Assembly (NCBI RefSeq): GCF_030817075.1
Contig: NZ_JAUSYU010000001.1
Location: 3,162,001-3,226,000, forward strand
Length of the DNA: 64,000 nucleotides
From: Arthrobacter sp. V1I9
GTDB taxonomy: Bacteria > Actinomycetota > Actinomycetes > Actinomycetales > Micrococcaceae
Direction: 5' to 3'
Numbering within the stretch: the stretch's first letter is position 1; every line of letters starts with the position of its first letter. Of the stretch, positions 24,064 through 33,531 are shown piece by piece. A program made the translations under genes and the position numbers. A model generated the notes under the pieces. The model saw nothing but the letters and a program-made list of their open reading frames with translations, ran no database searches and was not told the origin of the DNA.

Positions 24064-24195
24064 ATGAACACGCGACGCAGTCTCGCTGTGGTCACGGGCG
24101 GTGTGCGTGGCGTCGTCATGAAGGGCTATATCGGTGGCTTCAACCTGCGCCAGGGCAAGTCGAAAGACCGGCGATACAAATGGCTGAACGATTAA
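24064..24195 (+). CDS. Possible small ORF (43 aa)
   Basis: ATG 24064 follows GGAGTAAAGG and opens a 43-residue basic frame (MNTRRSLAVVTGG... KDRRYKWLND). I do not recognise it. It lies just upstream of and divergent to the subtilase, in the same AT-richer tract. The good ribosome-binding site is its main support; it may equally be the end of a lost gene. Confidence 0.3.
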   Translation: MNTRRSLAVVTGGVRGVVMKGYIGGFNLRQGKSKDRRYKWLND

Positions 24196-24380
24196 GCAAG
24201 CCCTCTTTTGCCGCGCTGACCCCAGTAACTGTAGACACGGATCTTGGATGCAAGAACGGGATTTGGTTCACGACGCCGATTCCTACGAAAATCCTGTGCG
24301 TTCTATGCGACAAACCTTGGCTCGTGTTGAGGAGCCACCTCAGGACCTGCCATCAGCGAGGGACGACTGTCGGCGCCGCC
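24180..24380 (+). pseudogene. Zinc-finger-like fragment (Ros/MucR-like)
   Basis: A plus-strand frame from ATG 24180 contains KILCVLCDKPWLVLRSHLRT followed by CHQRG, i.e. Cys-x2-Cys then His and a His-rich end, like the zinc finger of Ros/MucR regulators. After about residue 65 the sequence becomes Arg/Pro/Ala-rich and runs antisense into the next gene, so only a fragment is plausible. The rest of 24028-24492 holds nothing else that I can identify. Confidence 0.25.
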
Positions 24381-24492
24381 CCCCCCTCCGCCTTCCTTAG
24401 GCATAGCGGTACTGCAGCCAGGACTGAACCGGTCGGGCAGCCAACCAGGCCAATGCGTAGGGCGCCGGGACGAGGACTAGGCCTAGCCCGCT

Positions 24493-24798
24493 CTAGACAG
24501 GCGCCCAGCGGCCACGGCTGCGCCGCAGCACCATCAGCGAGCCGGTCAGCGCAACGCGTTCGACGGCGTCGCGCATCATGGCTGCCGACTCCAGCGCCTG
24601 CTGGTTCTCACCGCTGTATTCCGTAGCCTCCACGAGGAAGCGCAGGTTCAGCTGGGGCACCCCGCCGGCGATCTGCAGCTGGTTCGACTCCACATGGTGG
24701 CGTGTTTCCAGTGCCTCCACCGCTGCCTCCATAACGGCTTCGGGCAGATTGCCGGGGCGCAGGCCAGTGATTTTCAGGCGGGTCTGGAACGAAGGCAT
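24493..24798 (-). CDS. Conserved hypothetical protein (101 aa)
   Basis: A 101-residue soluble protein starting MPSFQTRLKITGLRPGN. It alternates strands and helices (MEAAVEALETRHHVESNQLQ, LNLRFLVEATEYSGENQQAL, then ESAAMMRDAVERVALTG), consistent with a small alpha/beta fold; a ferredoxin-like fold is my guess. I see no catalytic motif. It starts 18 bp from the repeat array at 24816-24912, which separates it from ppc. Confidence 0.65.
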   Translation of the reverse strand: MPSFQTRLKITGLRPGNLPEAVMEAAVEALETRHHVESNQLQIAGGVPQLNLRFLVEATEYSGENQQALESAAMMRDAVERVALTGSLMVLRRSRGRWAPV

Positions 24799-24815
24799 GC
24801 CCCCAACCCTACCCA

Positions 24816-24912
24816 GACGCGCGCTCACTCTTGGCAGGAAAAACGCGAACGCGCGCTCACTTTTGGCAGGAAAAACGTGAACGCCCGCTCACCAGTTGAG
24901 CGGGCGTTCGCC
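24816..24912. repeat. 32-bp-period repeat array A with terminal hairpin
   Basis: The core CTCAC of a GAACGCnCnCTCAC unit occurs at 24824, 24856 and 24888, exactly 32 bp apart; units 1 and 2 are almost identical including the TTGGCAGGAAAAACG spacer. The third unit pairs with an inverted copy to make a perfect 13-bp stem (24879-24891 with 24897-24909, 5-nt loop), a likely terminator for ppc. Related arrays are at 47344-47536 and 52521-52626. Confidence 0.85.
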
Positions 24913-24945
24913 AATAAGCCGCCGGATGGAAGCGGGCGTTGGGGA

Positions 24946-27768
24946 TTACCCGGTGTTGCGGAGGCCGGCCGCCACACCGTTGACGGTGATGAGCATGGCC
25001 CGCTGGAGGCGTTCGTCGATCTCGGCCCCGCTGATGCCATCAGCCTTGTTCGCAGCTTCTGCGCGGACGCGGCGGAGGAGTTCCACCTGCAGGTAGCTGA
25101 TGGGGTCCAGGTACTGGTCGCGGATCTCCAGAGAGCGCTTGAGTGTGGGCTGGGCGTCCAGGAGGAGGTTCTCGCCTGTCAAGTTCTGGACCTCGGCCAC
25201 GGTGAGCTCGTATTCCTCGCGGATAGCCCGGAAGATGTGGTGCAGTTTTTCCGGAACCAGGGTGGACACGTAGTAGCCGGCAATGTCCATGTCGGTCTTG
25301 GCGAGGGTCATCTCCACGTTGGAGAGCACGGACCGGAAGAAGTGCCAGTTTTCCCACATCTCCACCAGCTGCGCGGAGTTCCCTGCCTCACGGGCAGCTT
25401 TGAGGCCGGACCCGACGCCGAACCAGCCTGGGACGATCTGGCGGGACTGGGTCCAACCGAACACCCACGGGATGGCACGCAGGCCGCCGAGCCCCGCGCC
25501 GGAATCCGGGCGCTTGGACGGGCGGGAGCCGATGTTCAGGGAGCCCAGCTGTTCCACGGGCGTGGACGCCAGGAAGTAGGCGGGCAGGTCGGGATCGTCA
25601 ATCAGGTTCCGGTACTGCTCAAAGGCGGCGTCGGAAATGGTTTCCATCACGTGCCCGTACCGTTCCCGCTGGTCCGCGGAGGTGCGCGGATCGCGGTGCA
25701 GGGCCGAACCCTGCAGCACGGCAGCCAGGGACAGCTCGAGGTTTTCCCGGGCCAGCTCGGGCAACGAGTACTTGTCCGAGATGACCTCGCCCTGTTCGGT
25801 GAACTTGATTTCGCCTTCCAGGACTCCGTTGGGCTGGGCCAGGATGGCATCGTAGGTGGGCCCGCCGCCGCGGCCCACGGAGCCGCCGCGGCCGTGGAAC
25901 AGGCGCACGCGCACGCCGTGCTTGGCGGCCACATCCCGCAGCTTGCGCTGGGTCTTGTGGATCTCCCACTGGCTGGTCATCACGCCGGACTCCTTGTTGG
26001 AGTCCGAGTACCCCAGCATGATCTCCTGGACATCCCCGCGGAGCCGCACGAGCTCCCGGTAGGAAGGATCGGAGAGCAGCTGGTCCACGATTTCCGCTGA
26101 GGCGCGAAGCTCCTCCACTGTCTCCAGCAATGGCGCGAACCCGATCTTGGCGTAGGGCTTCTCGCCGAAGAGGTTCACCAGGCCGGCCTCACGCGCCAGG
26201 ACGGCAGCGGCCAGTACGTCGTCGGCACCGCGGGTCATGGAAATGATGTAGGTCTCGATGACATCCGGGCCATACATGCGCAGGGCGCGCCGGATCTCCC
26301 GGAAGACGTCGTACGTGCCGTCCGCGGCGCCGTCAAGCTTGATCGGGTGGCCGGACAGCGGACGGCGTGAGGCAAGCTCGGAGCCCAGCACCTCAAAGCG
26401 TTCCTTGCGGCTCAGCTCGGCGTACCGCAGCCCCGGCCCGCCGATCCGGTCCATCAGCTGGCCCACGGCGTCGTGGTGATGGTCGGCGTGTTCGCGGATG
26501 TCCAGCGTGGCCAAGTGCAGGCCGAAGGACGCGACGGCCCGGCGGACCCGGGCAAGGGCGCCATCGGCAGCCAACGACGCCGAATGGTTTCGGAGTGAGA
26601 GTTCCAGCAGTTCGAGGTCTGCCAGGAGTTCGTCGGTTCCGCTGTAGTCCCGGCCATGCTCGTGATTGGAGTTTGCCGCTACCCGCTTGCCGGTGTTGAT
26701 CAGCTTGGCTTTGATGCACGTGAGCTTCAGCCGGTAGGGCTCCTGGGCGTTGAGCTCCAGGACCCGCCGGTCCAGCCCGGGCAGCTTCTTCAGGTCGGCG
26801 TCGAGGGAATCCAGCAAGGCCTGGTCCGCGCCGGCGAGGGCGGTGGAGTTGGAGAGGATGGAGATCAGTTCATCCATCATGCCGATGCTGATCCGCACCG
26901 CGTGCTGGTTCTGGATCTGCAGGATTTCCCGGGTTACTGCCGCGGTGACATTGGGATTGCCGTCACGGTCGCCGCCGATCCAGGAACCGAACCGGATAGG
27001 GGCGTCCTGGGACGCGAGGCTGACACCGTGTTCGCCCAGCAGTTCGGCGAGTTCTGTCAGCATTTCGGGCATGGCGTCCGTGAGGATGCCGCCCAGGTAG
27101 TAGATCGCGTTCCGGGCTTCGTCCACCGGGGTGGGCCGGACCTGGCGGAGTTCATCCGTCTGCCACATCTGGTCGATAATCTCGGCGAGCTGGCGGTCCT
27201 GGCGGCGGCGGGCCGTGGTGCCCTCGGCGGTGGGCTGGGCCAGCACGTCGGAGAGCTTGCGGATCTTGTCCAGCACGGAGCGGCGCGAGGCCTCAGTGGG
27301 GTGCGCGGTGAATATCGGCCGGACATCGAGTCCGTTCACCACTTCCTGCAGCACGCCGGGCCCGGCCTGCTCCGCGATCTCGGCGACGGTTTTTGCGAGC
27401 CAGCCGTCCTTCTCCGCCCGCGTCCGCAGGCCCCGTACGCGGTGGACCTGTTCAGCAGCGTTGGCGAGGTGGAAGTAGAAGGCGAAAGCACGGACCAGGT
27501 CGGTGGCCTGCTCGATGGGCAGGGAGCCGAGGAGTTCGCGGACCTGGGCCACGACGTCGTGCGCACTCCACGGCCCGGTGGCGTCCGCACCCCCGCGGGC
27601 CGCTTCCTTGGATTCCTTGGTGAGGAGGCGGACCTGCTCCACGAGGTCCAGGAGCTCCGGCCCGTGCTGGCGGACCAGGGATTCACCCAGGAGGGTGGAG
27701 ACGCGGCGGACATCTGCCCTCAGTTCGGAGGCAAGATCTGTTTCGGGATGTGCTGCAGTGTGAGCCAT
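24946..27768 (-). CDS. ppc: Phosphoenolpyruvate carboxylase
   Basis: A full-length 940-residue PEP carboxylase, which makes oxaloacetate from PEP and bicarbonate to feed the TCA cycle. [11 protein letters not shown] carries catalytic His156, [10 protein letters not shown] the Lys-containing active-site loop, [18 protein letters not shown] the PEP-binding Arg/Gly region, and the protein ends with the family's GLRNTG, whose terminal part contributes to effector binding. ATG 27768 gives [11 protein letters not shown]. It is a single gene, closed downstream by the hairpin in repeat array A. No regulator adjoins it. Confidence 0.98.
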   Translation of the reverse strand: MAHTAAHPETDLASELRADVRRVSTLLGESLVRQHGPELLDLVEQVRLLTKESKEAARGGADATGPWSAHDVVAQVRELLGSLPIEQATDLVRAFAFYFHLANAAEQVHRVRGLRTRAEKDGWLAKTVAEIAEQAGPGVLQEVVNGLDVRPIFTAHPTEASRRSVLDKIRKLSDVLAQPTAEGTTARRRQDRQLAEIIDQMWQTDELRQVRPTPVDEARNAIYYLGGILTDAMPEMLTELAELLGEHGVSLASQDAPIRFGSWIGGDRDGNPNVTAAVTREILQIQNQHAVRISIGMMDELISILSNSTALAGADQALLDSLDADLKKLPGLDRRVLELNAQEPYRLKLTCIKAKLINTGKRVAANSNHEHGRDYSGTDELLADLELLELSLRNHSASLAADGALARVRRAVASFGLHLATLDIREHADHHHDAVGQLMDRIGGPGLRYAELSRKERFEVLGSELASRRPLSGHPIKLDGAADGTYDVFREIRRALRMYGPDVIETYIISMTRGADDVLAAAVLAREAGLVNLFGEKPYAKIGFAPLLETVEELRASAEIVDQLLSDPSYRELVRLRGDVQEIMLGYSDSNKESGVMTSQWEIHKTQRKLRDVAAKHGVRVRLFHGRGGSVGRGGGPTYDAILAQPNGVLEGEIKFTEQGEVISDKYSLPELARENLELSLAAVLQGSALHRDPRTSADQRERYGHVMETISDAAFEQYRNLIDDPDLPAYFLASTPVEQLGSLNIGSRPSKRPDSGAGLGGLRAIPWVFGWTQSRQIVPGWFGVGSGLKAAREAGNSAQLVEMWENWHFFRSVLSNVEMTLAKTDMDIAGYYVSTLVPEKLHHIFRAIREEYELTVAEVQNLTGENLLLDAQPTLKRSLEIRDQYLDPISYLQVELLRRVRAEAANKADGISGAEIDERLQRAMLITVNGVAAGLRNTG

Positions 27769-27881
27769 GGAAGCTATCTTTCGAGGGTTTCGGACTTGGC
27801 TCGTACACTGCGCTGGATACTGTGAGCCACGTTACTAGCTAAAGATGCTACCCGCAGTCCGGGGCCCCGGGGCAATTTGTC

Positions 27882-28427
27882 TCAGATAATGTCGTTCCCG
27901 GGGTAACCGACATGGCGCTTTACGCCCTCCAGCTCCACCCGGAGCGCTTCCAGCTCGGAACTGTAGCGGGCCAGTGCGGCATTCCGCCGACGTGCGGCCC
28001 GGGCGTTGGCCGCAAGGACCAGCAGTCCCACCGGTACGGCCGCTGCCAATGCCCAGCCTGCCGCCGCAAAGTAGTCCAAAGCCACCGGAAGGGCCGACCG
28101 GAAGTCTATGAAATCGTTGACGCCGTCCGCCATGCCGCCCAGCGCCCCTTCCAAAGGCTTAAGAAAGTCCCCCACCACCGGCGCCCCGGACAACGACGGC
28201 GCACTGAGCTTGGCCTGCGCGTCACCGCCCCAGCGTCCGTCGCTCACATGGTTCAGGACATAGATGCCTGCGCCCACGCTCGCGGCCATAAACACCATCA
28301 CGGCGGCCAGCAGCGCCTGGTCCGGGCGGCGCCGCCGCCACACCAGCACTGCCGCTCCACAGACAACCGCACTGATCCAGGTCAGCGCCCTGAGCGACTC
28401 ACCGCTTACTCCTGCCAAAATATCCAC
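27882..28427 (-). CDS. Putative membrane protein (181 aa)
   Basis: A 181-residue protein with helices at about 13-29 (LTWISAVVCGAAVLVW), 37-58 and 117-140 (YFAAAGWALAAAVPVGLLVL), ending in a charged coiled-coil-like helix (RYSSELEALRVELEGVKRHV). The middle loop (about 60-110) is probably outside. I do not recognise a family. It is upstream of ppc on the same strand, 113 bp away, and divergent from the DUF1684 gene. Confidence 0.65.
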   Translation of the reverse strand: MDILAGVSGESLRALTWISAVVCGAAVLVWRRRRPDQALLAAVMVFMAASVGAGIYVLNHVSDGRWGGDAQAKLSAPSLSGAPVVGDFLKPLEGALGGMADGVNDFIDFRSALPVALDYFAAAGWALAAAVPVGLLVLAANARAARRRNAALARYSSELEALRVELEGVKRHVGYPGNDII

Positions 28428-28519
28428 GCAGCCTATTCAACAGTGGGTACACCGTCACCGCGGAATGAACATCCGGCCCGGGCAGTTATAGCCCGGCAAG
28501 AAGATCTGCGAAAGGAACC

Positions 28520-29347
28520 ATGAGCACCATTCCCACCGCCAAGCTGGAGCGCTGGCAGCGCTTCCGTGACAACCGGAACAAGGCCCTCGCCGCCCGCCAC
28601 GGCTGGCTGACCCTCACCTCCTTCCAGTGGCTGGAGGACTCCCCGGCCGCCGTCGAGCTGGCGCCCGGGCTGTGGTCAACGGACGGTACGACGGCGGCAC
28701 TCACCGCGGTGCCGGAGGACGGGCTGTCCCTGGTGGAGTCGGGCAAACCGGTCAGTGGGACGGTATCCGCCGCGCTCGCCGATGAGGAGTCGCTGATGTG
28801 GGTCCGGTTCGGCGGCGTGGACGGGACGCAGGTGGTGGTTGAACTGGCCATGCGCGGAGGCAGGTACGCCATCCGCACCAGGGACGAGGGCTCCCCCATT
28901 TTTACCGAATTCGACGGCGTGCCCACCTACGGGTATGACCCCCGCTGGGAGGTGGCCGGCAGGTTCGAGCCCTACCCAGAGCCGGTGGACGTGCCCATCG
29001 CGACGGCCAATCCCCTGGTGGACGGAATCCACCGCACGGTGGGCGAGGTGGTGTTCCGCCTTCCGGACAGCCCCCGCGAATGCCGGCTGCAGGCGGAGGA
29101 GGAAAAGCTCGGCGCCCTGACCGTCACGTTCCACGACGAAACCAACGGCGATACCACCGATGACTGGCGCAAACTCGCCCTGCCGAGGCCCCGGCCGGAC
29201 GGCTCGGTGGTCCTCGATTTCAACCGCGCCATTAAATACCCCAGCGCCTTCACCCCCTACGGCACCTGCCCGATGCCCGTGAAGAACAACTCCCTGGACG
29301 TGCGGGTCGAGGCGGGCGAGCTGCAGCCGTATCCTGCCGGGGACTAG
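28520..29347 (+). CDS. DUF1684 protein
   Basis: A 275-residue cytoplasmic protein of the DUF1684 family. N-terminal WQRFRDNRNKALAARHGWLT and SFQWL, and C-terminal DFNRAIKYPSAFTPYGTCPM followed by PVKNNSLDVRVEAGE, are the family's conserved ends. The conserved Asp, Tyr and Cys in the last block look catalytic or structural, but no activity is established. ATG 28520 has AAAGGA upstream. It overlaps the convergent acyl-CoA dehydrogenase by 4 bp. Confidence 0.88.
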   Translation: MSTIPTAKLERWQRFRDNRNKALAARHGWLTLTSFQWLEDSPAAVELAPGLWSTDGTTAALTAVPEDGLSLVESGKPVSGTVSAALADEESLMWVRFGGVDGTQVVVELAMRGGRYAIRTRDEGSPIFTEFDGVPTYGYDPRWEVAGRFEPYPEPVDVPIATANPLVDGIHRTVGEVVFRLPDSPRECRLQAEEEKLGALTVTFHDETNGDTTDDWRKLALPRPRPDGSVVLDFNRAIKYPSAFTPYGTCPMPVKNNSLDVRVEAGELQPYPAGD

Positions 29348-30567
29348 ACGATGGCGGACACCCCCGTGACGGCGCGGCCCACTATTAGGGTATTGATTTC
29401 AAACGATCCTTCATAGGTGTAGATGGCCTCGGCGTCCGCGAAAATCTTCGCCATCCGGTAATCGGTCACGATGCCGTTTCCGCCCAGGATTGACCGGCCC
29501 AGCGCCACGCTCTCACGCATCCGGGCGCTGAGGTAGGACTTGGCGAGGGCCACCTGCGGCATGTCAGCGGCGCCTTCGTCCTGCAGCCTGGCAAGGCCAA
29601 CCATCATGCCCATGCTCGCCACGGCGTTGCCGAGCATGGTCACGAGCTGTTGCTGGACCAGTTGGAACTGCGCCAGCGGGCGTCCGAATTGGCGGCGTTC
29701 GACGGCGTACTGCCGGGCAACATCGAACGCCGCCAACTGCTGCCCCACGGCCTGCCAGGCAACCATGATGCGCGAGCCGCGCAGCAGTTCGTTGGTGTCC
29801 TCGAAGCTGTTGATGGCGGCGAAGCGGTCGGCTTCAGCTACCCGGACGTTATCAAGAACAATGTCGGCGTTCTGGACGGTGCGCAGGGCTATCTTGTTTT
29901 CGATCCGGGACCGGCTGACCCCCGGGAGGGTGGCGTCCACGATGAAGCCACGCACTGACCTGTCGGCCTCGTCCCGCGCCCACACCAGCATGTAGTCACA
30001 GAACGTCCCGTTGCCGATCCACCGCTTCGCCCCGTTCAGCACCCAGGTGTCCCCGCCGTCGTCGGGCTTTCCCGTGGCGGACGAGATCCTCTTGGCGCGC
30101 GTCTCCATGCCCCCGGCAACGTCGGAGCCGTGGTTCGGTTCGGTCAGAGCGAAGGCACCGGTGATGCGCAGGTTCGAGGCGTCCTCCAGCAGCCGGTGCC
30201 TCTGGTCGGCGGTGCCGAAGGCGTAGAGCGATTCAACAAAAAGGTCGTGATGGACCAGGAAGAAAGTGGCGATCGAGGTGTCCACACGCGTCATCTCGGC
30301 GATCACCAGCCCGGCGAACAGATGGCTGTAGCCGCGCTGTGCCGGGGTGCTGAGCTGCAGGGCGGCCAGTTTGGGCAGGATGTGCGCCGGAAACTCGGCC
30401 TTGTTCCACCAGTCCCCCGCGTAAGGTGCGACTTCGGTTGCCAGGAACCCGCGCAGTTCTGCCAGCTTTTCCCGCTCGGCCTGGTTCAGCAGGGACTCGA
30501 CGGCGAAGAAGTCCGCCGAGGGCAGGCCGGACAGGGTTTCTGCGGCCGGGTAGGAGGGGCTTGTCAT
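29344..30567 (-). CDS. Acyl-CoA dehydrogenase (glutaryl-CoA dehydrogenase-like)
   Basis: A 407-residue flavoenzyme. [16 protein letters not shown] and [20 protein letters not shown] are the FAD/substrate-binding motifs, [18 protein letters not shown] is the C-terminal helix motif and [18 protein letters not shown] holds the expected catalytic Glu386. The ending resembles glutaryl-CoA dehydrogenases more than short-chain ones. It overlaps the SDR stop by 4 bp (30564-30567), so both are in one leftward unit; together they could carry out two oxidation steps of an acyl-CoA degradation pathway. Substrate not determinable. Confidence 0.92.
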   Translation of the reverse strand: MTSPSYPAAETLSGLPSADFFAVESLLNQAEREKLAELRGFLATEVAPYAGDWWNKAEFPAHILPKLAALQLSTPAQRGYSHLFAGLVIAEMTRVDTSIATFFLVHHDLFVESLYAFGTADQRHRLLEDASNLRITGAFALTEPNHGSDVAGGMETRAKRISSATGKPDDGGDTWVLNGAKRWIGNGTFCDYMLVWARDEADRSVRGFIVDATLPGVSRSRIENKIALRTVQNADIVLDNVRVAEADRFAAINSFEDTNELLRGSRIMVAWQAVGQQLAAFDVARQYAVERRQFGRPLAQFQLVQQQLVTMLGNAVASMGMMVGLARLQDEGAADMPQVALAKSYLSARMRESVALGRSILGGNGIVTDYRMAKIFADAEAIYTYEGSFEINTLIVGRAVTGVSAIV

Positions 30568-31466
30568 TTAGGTCCCATCCGGATGGCGCCGTCGAGCCGG
30601 ATGGTTTCACCGTTCAGCATGGCGTTGTCCACAATGTGCGCCACCAGGCTGGCGTATTCGTCGGGCCTGCCCAGCCGGGAGGGGTGCGGCACCTGGGCGC
30701 CCAGGGAATCCTGCGCTTCCTGCGGCAGCCCCGCCATCATCGGCGTTTCGAAGATCCCCGGAGCTATGGCCACCACCCGGACCAGCGAGCGCGCGAGCTC
30801 CCGGGCGATGGGAAGGGTCATGGCCGCCACAGCGCCTTTGGAGGCTGCGTAAGCAGGCTGGCCGATCTGCCCCTCGAAGGCGGCCACGGAAGCGGTGTTG
30901 ATGATGACGCCCCGTTCGGGTCCACCCAGCTTTGTGGTGGCCGGTTCGTTGGCGACCATCGCCGCTGCTGCCAACCGCACCACATTGAAGGTCCCCACCA
31001 GGTTTACCTGGATCACCCGGTTGAACGCCTCCAGTGGAAGCACGCCGTCCCGGCCCAGCACCTTGCCGGGGGTGGCGATGCCGGCGCAGTTGACCACAAT
31101 CCGCAACGGTCCCAGTGCCGTGGCGGCGTCGACGGCGGCCTGTACCCCGGCTTCGCTCGTCACGTCCGCCGGCACGAAGACAGCCGATTTTCCCGGGCTG
31201 CCGTCCCGGCCGTTGCCGCCGCCGCTGTTCAAACCCGCACTGTTCAAAGCCGCACTGTTCAAACCCGCACTGTTCAAAGCTGCACTGTTCAAAGCCGCAC
31301 TGTTCAGCGCACCGCTGTTCAGCTCCTCCGCGAACGCTGCCCCTGCCGAGGACGGAAGGTCAACAAGCACCACTGTTGCTCCGTCGTCGAACAGCCTGCG
31401 GGCCGTGGCGGCTCCCAGGCCCGAGGCGCCTCCGGTAACCAGCGCAACGCTGCCAGTGACGTCCAT
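30564..31466 (-). CDS. Short-chain dehydrogenase (HSD10-like 3-hydroxyacyl-CoA dehydrogenase) with LNSxx repeats
   Basis: A 300-residue [11 protein letters not shown] (11-18) binds NAD, NCAGI is the structural NAG-type motif and YAASKGA holds the catalytic Tyr and Lys; the end ([20 protein letters not shown]) is typical of type-2 3-hydroxyacyl-CoA dehydrogenases. Residues 49-83, just after beta strand 2 (VVLVDL), are seven units of LNSxx encoded by 15-bp tandem repeats, absent from ordinary SDRs, where this is a short helix and loop. ATG 31466 has GGAGG upstream. It is first in a two-gene unit with the acyl-CoA dehydrogenase. Confidence 0.92.
   Translation of the reverse strand: MDVTGSVALVTGGASGLGAATARRLFDDGATVVLVDLPSSAGAAFAEELNSGALNSAALNSAALNSAGLNSAALNSAGLNSGGGNGRDGSPGKSAVFVPADVTSEAGVQAAVDAATALGPLRIVVNCAGIATPGKVLGRDGVLPLEAFNRVIQVNLVGTFNVVRLAAAAMVANEPATTKLGGPERGVIINTASVAAFEGQIGQPAYAASKGAVAAMTLPIARELARSLVRVVAIAPGIFETPMMAGLPQEAQDSLGAQVPHPSRLGRPDEYASLVAHIVDNAMLNGETIRLDGAIRMGPK
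31218..31322. repeat. 15-bp tandem repeat, seven copies, in frame
   Basis: GCACTGTTCAAAGCC-type units (plus strand) repeat every 15 bp inside the SDR gene; the inner copies are nearly identical and the end copies diverged. Each encodes LNSxx, so copy changes keep the frame. Confidence 0.9.
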
Positions 31467-31594
31467 ACATCCTCCTTGATGCGTGACTGCTTCCGCAGGA
31501 AACCGCGAAGCATTAGTTAGTGCAATGTTAACTGAAATTGCTGCGTCCGCACTACGAGCCCTCGGCACACCGCTGCCCCGCTAGGGTGGAAGCC

Positions 31595-32830
31595 ATGACT
31601 TCCGCGGCTGCTCCTTCTCCCATTGACTGGCAGGAAAGGGCCAACGTCGCCGCCCGCTCAGTGACTGCCCTCTTTGGGAGGAAGCTGTTCTTCCTTCCGG
31701 GCACGCACCTCGCCGTGGTGAAGTGGCCGGCCCCTGCCTGGCGGTTCGGCCTGAAGGGGACACTGCTCCAGCCCTGGCACTACTGGTGGCAGGCCCACTA
31801 CGTCGACTGCCTCGTGGATGCGGGCCGGCGGGAACTGGGGAACCGCGCCACCCCGGCTTCGGGATTCGACGGCCCCAGCAACCCCGGCGCCGGGCGGCTG
31901 GCCTCCCGGCTGCTGACCGGAATGTGGCTGCGCAACGCCTTCACCTACGTCAACAACTACTACGACGACATGGCCTGGCTCGCCCTTGCCGTCCTCCGGC
32001 TCGACACTCTGGCAGAAGAAACGTGCAATGCGGGGCGGCGGCGCAACGCACGGGTCCGCACATCCCTCACCCTGCAGTTCGACGCTGCCTGCACCGGTGA
32101 CATGGGCGGGGGTGCCTTCTGGAGCAAAAAGCGGGACTTCAAAAACACGCCCGCCACTGCACCCATTGCCCTCTACTATGCCCGCACGGGCCACCCTGCA
32201 AAGGCGCAGGCACTGCTCGACTGGCTGGACGCCACCCTCTTTGATCCGGACCAGAACCTGTACCTCGACGGCGCCCGGCTCAGTTCCGAAGGGAATGTGC
32301 TGATCGACAGGGCGGTCTACACCTACAACCAGGGCCCGGTCCTGGGCGCGCTGCTTGAGGTGGGCGGGGAAGCGAGCCTTGCCAGGGCGGCTGCACTCGT
32401 GGAAGGAGTGGACCGGCTGCTGACGGTTCCCGTACGGAACGCTTCTGCAGCCCCTGACACCGAGGGGGCTCCCCGGAAGGTCCTGCGCTGCGACGGAACT
32501 GGCGACGGCGGCCTGTTCACCGGGATCCTGTGCCGTTACCTGGCCCTCGCCGCAGCCGATGCCAGGCTTCATGAGCGGACGCGGACGACCGCTGCCCGGC
32601 TGGTGGTTGACACTGCCGTCGCGTTGTGGGACGGAAAGCGGCCTGCCGGCCCCGGCGATGGACCACTCCGCAAGGGACAGCCGGGAAGGCCCATCTTCTC
32701 GATGCACGCCGCAGACCCGGCGGACGCCACGTACCCGCCCGGATCCGTCGTCGAACTCTCCACGCAGCTGCAGGCCTGGATGGTGATCGAGGCCGCCGCT
32801 TCGATCACCATGGCCGAACAATCACTCTGA
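31595..32830 (+). CDS. Glycoside hydrolase family 76-like protein
   Basis: A 411-residue protein of the alpha-6-barrel type seen in GH76 (endo-alpha-1,6-mannanases). YVNNYYDDMAWLALA carries the catalytic Asp pair (Asp124, Asp125), WHYWWQAHYVDCLVDAG and GGAFWSKKRDFKNTPATAPI match substrate-cleft regions, and YTYNQGPVLGAL is the late family motif. No signal peptide is visible, so it would act inside the cell or on lipid-linked material, unlike secreted mannanases. ATG 31595 follows GGGTGGA. It overlaps the convergent YdeI-family gene by 9 bp. Confidence 0.88.
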   Translation: MTSAAAPSPIDWQERANVAARSVTALFGRKLFFLPGTHLAVVKWPAPAWRFGLKGTLLQPWHYWWQAHYVDCLVDAGRRELGNRATPASGFDGPSNPGAGRLASRLLTGMWLRNAFTYVNNYYDDMAWLALAVLRLDTLAEETCNAGRRRNARVRTSLTLQFDAACTGDMGGGAFWSKKRDFKNTPATAPIALYYARTGHPAKAQALLDWLDATLFDPDQNLYLDGARLSSEGNVLIDRAVYTYNQGPVLGALLEVGGEASLARAAALVEGVDRLLTVPVRNASAAPDTEGAPRKVLRCDGTGDGGLFTGILCRYLALAAADARLHERTRTTAARLVVDTAVALWDGKRPAGPGDGPLRKGQPGRPIFSMHAADPADATYPPGSVVELSTQLQAWMVIEAAASITMAEQSL

Positions 32831-33427
32831 CACTCCCGGCGGCCGCTTCTTCTGCGGATACGGCGCCTCGCCGCGGGCCAGCATGTCCACAAACCCGGCG
32901 ATCTTCCGCTCCCGGGTTGCGGCCTGCTTCACCGAGTTGGTCCGGTAGATCAGGGCGAACCGGTTGGTCCTGGTGAGGACGTCGAACATTGCCTGGGCGG
33001 CCGGAACCGCGGCTATTGCCGCTGCCAGGTCCGCCGGGACTTCGGCGTTGGCCTGTCCCTCGTAGGCCTTGTCCCAGCGGCCGTCCTCCTTGGCAGCGTT
33101 CACCGCCGCCCACCCGGCGTCGGCCATCCGGCCCTCGGACTCCAGCCGCGCCACATAAGTGACGTTCCGTGCCGACCACGGGCTTTTGGGTCCCCGGGGC
33201 GTCATCCGCTGGAAGGAACTTTCACCGTCCCGGCGCCTCGCCTGGCCGTCGATCCAGCCGAAGCACAGGGCTTCGTCCAGCGCTGCCGCATAGTCCAGTT
33301 CGGTGACCTGTCCGCCCTTTTTATGCAGGACAAGCCATACTCCGGGGCTGGTTTTGTGGTTTTCCTCCAGCCACCTGCGCCAGGCGGGGGCGTCCGGAAC
33401 CAGCAGTTCCTCAAGTTCAACGGCCAT
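32822..33427 (-). CDS. YdeI/OmpD-associated family protein
   Basis: A 201-residue cytoplasmic protein. WRRWLEENHKTSPGVWLVLHKKG, YAAALDEALCFGWIDGQARR and QRMTPRGPKSPWSARNV, then NRFALIYRTNSVKQAATRERKIAGF, cover the whole YdeI family, annotated as bacteriocin-protection or OmpD-associated proteins without a known mechanism. The conserved CFGWIDG and TPR-K-SxWS motifs suggest ligand binding. ATG 33427 opens MAVELEELLVPD. Single gene. Confidence 0.9.
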   Translation of the reverse strand: MAVELEELLVPDAPAWRRWLEENHKTSPGVWLVLHKKGGQVTELDYAAALDEALCFGWIDGQARRRDGESSFQRMTPRGPKSPWSARNVTYVARLESEGRMADAGWAAVNAAKEDGRWDKAYEGQANAEVPADLAAAIAAVPAAQAMFDVLTRTNRFALIYRTNSVKQAATRERKIAGFVDMLARGEAPYPQKKRPPGVSE

Positions 33428-33531
33428 GGCCCTATTCTGCTCCTGCAACCCGGCAGCACAAGCGCGGCGACACCCGGCGAACCAGGTGGCAGGATGGCAC
33501 CAAAGTCCCATGATTAACCGAAGGAGAAGCC

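Noticed and set aside
24816..24912. CRISPR array
   Set aside because: The period is 32 bp with no unique spacers of 30-40 bp, only three units, and the same core appears inverted elsewhere; no cas genes are present.
26656..27825. Long open frame (about 390 codons) antisense to ppc
   Set aside because: It mirrors the codon periodicity of ppc, has Gly/Val/Leu/His-rich composition of antisense high-GC DNA and no domain; ppc is unambiguous.
31218..31322. CRISPR-like or iteron repeat
   Set aside because: Units of 15 bp are contiguous, in frame and inside the SDR gene, encoding LNSxx.
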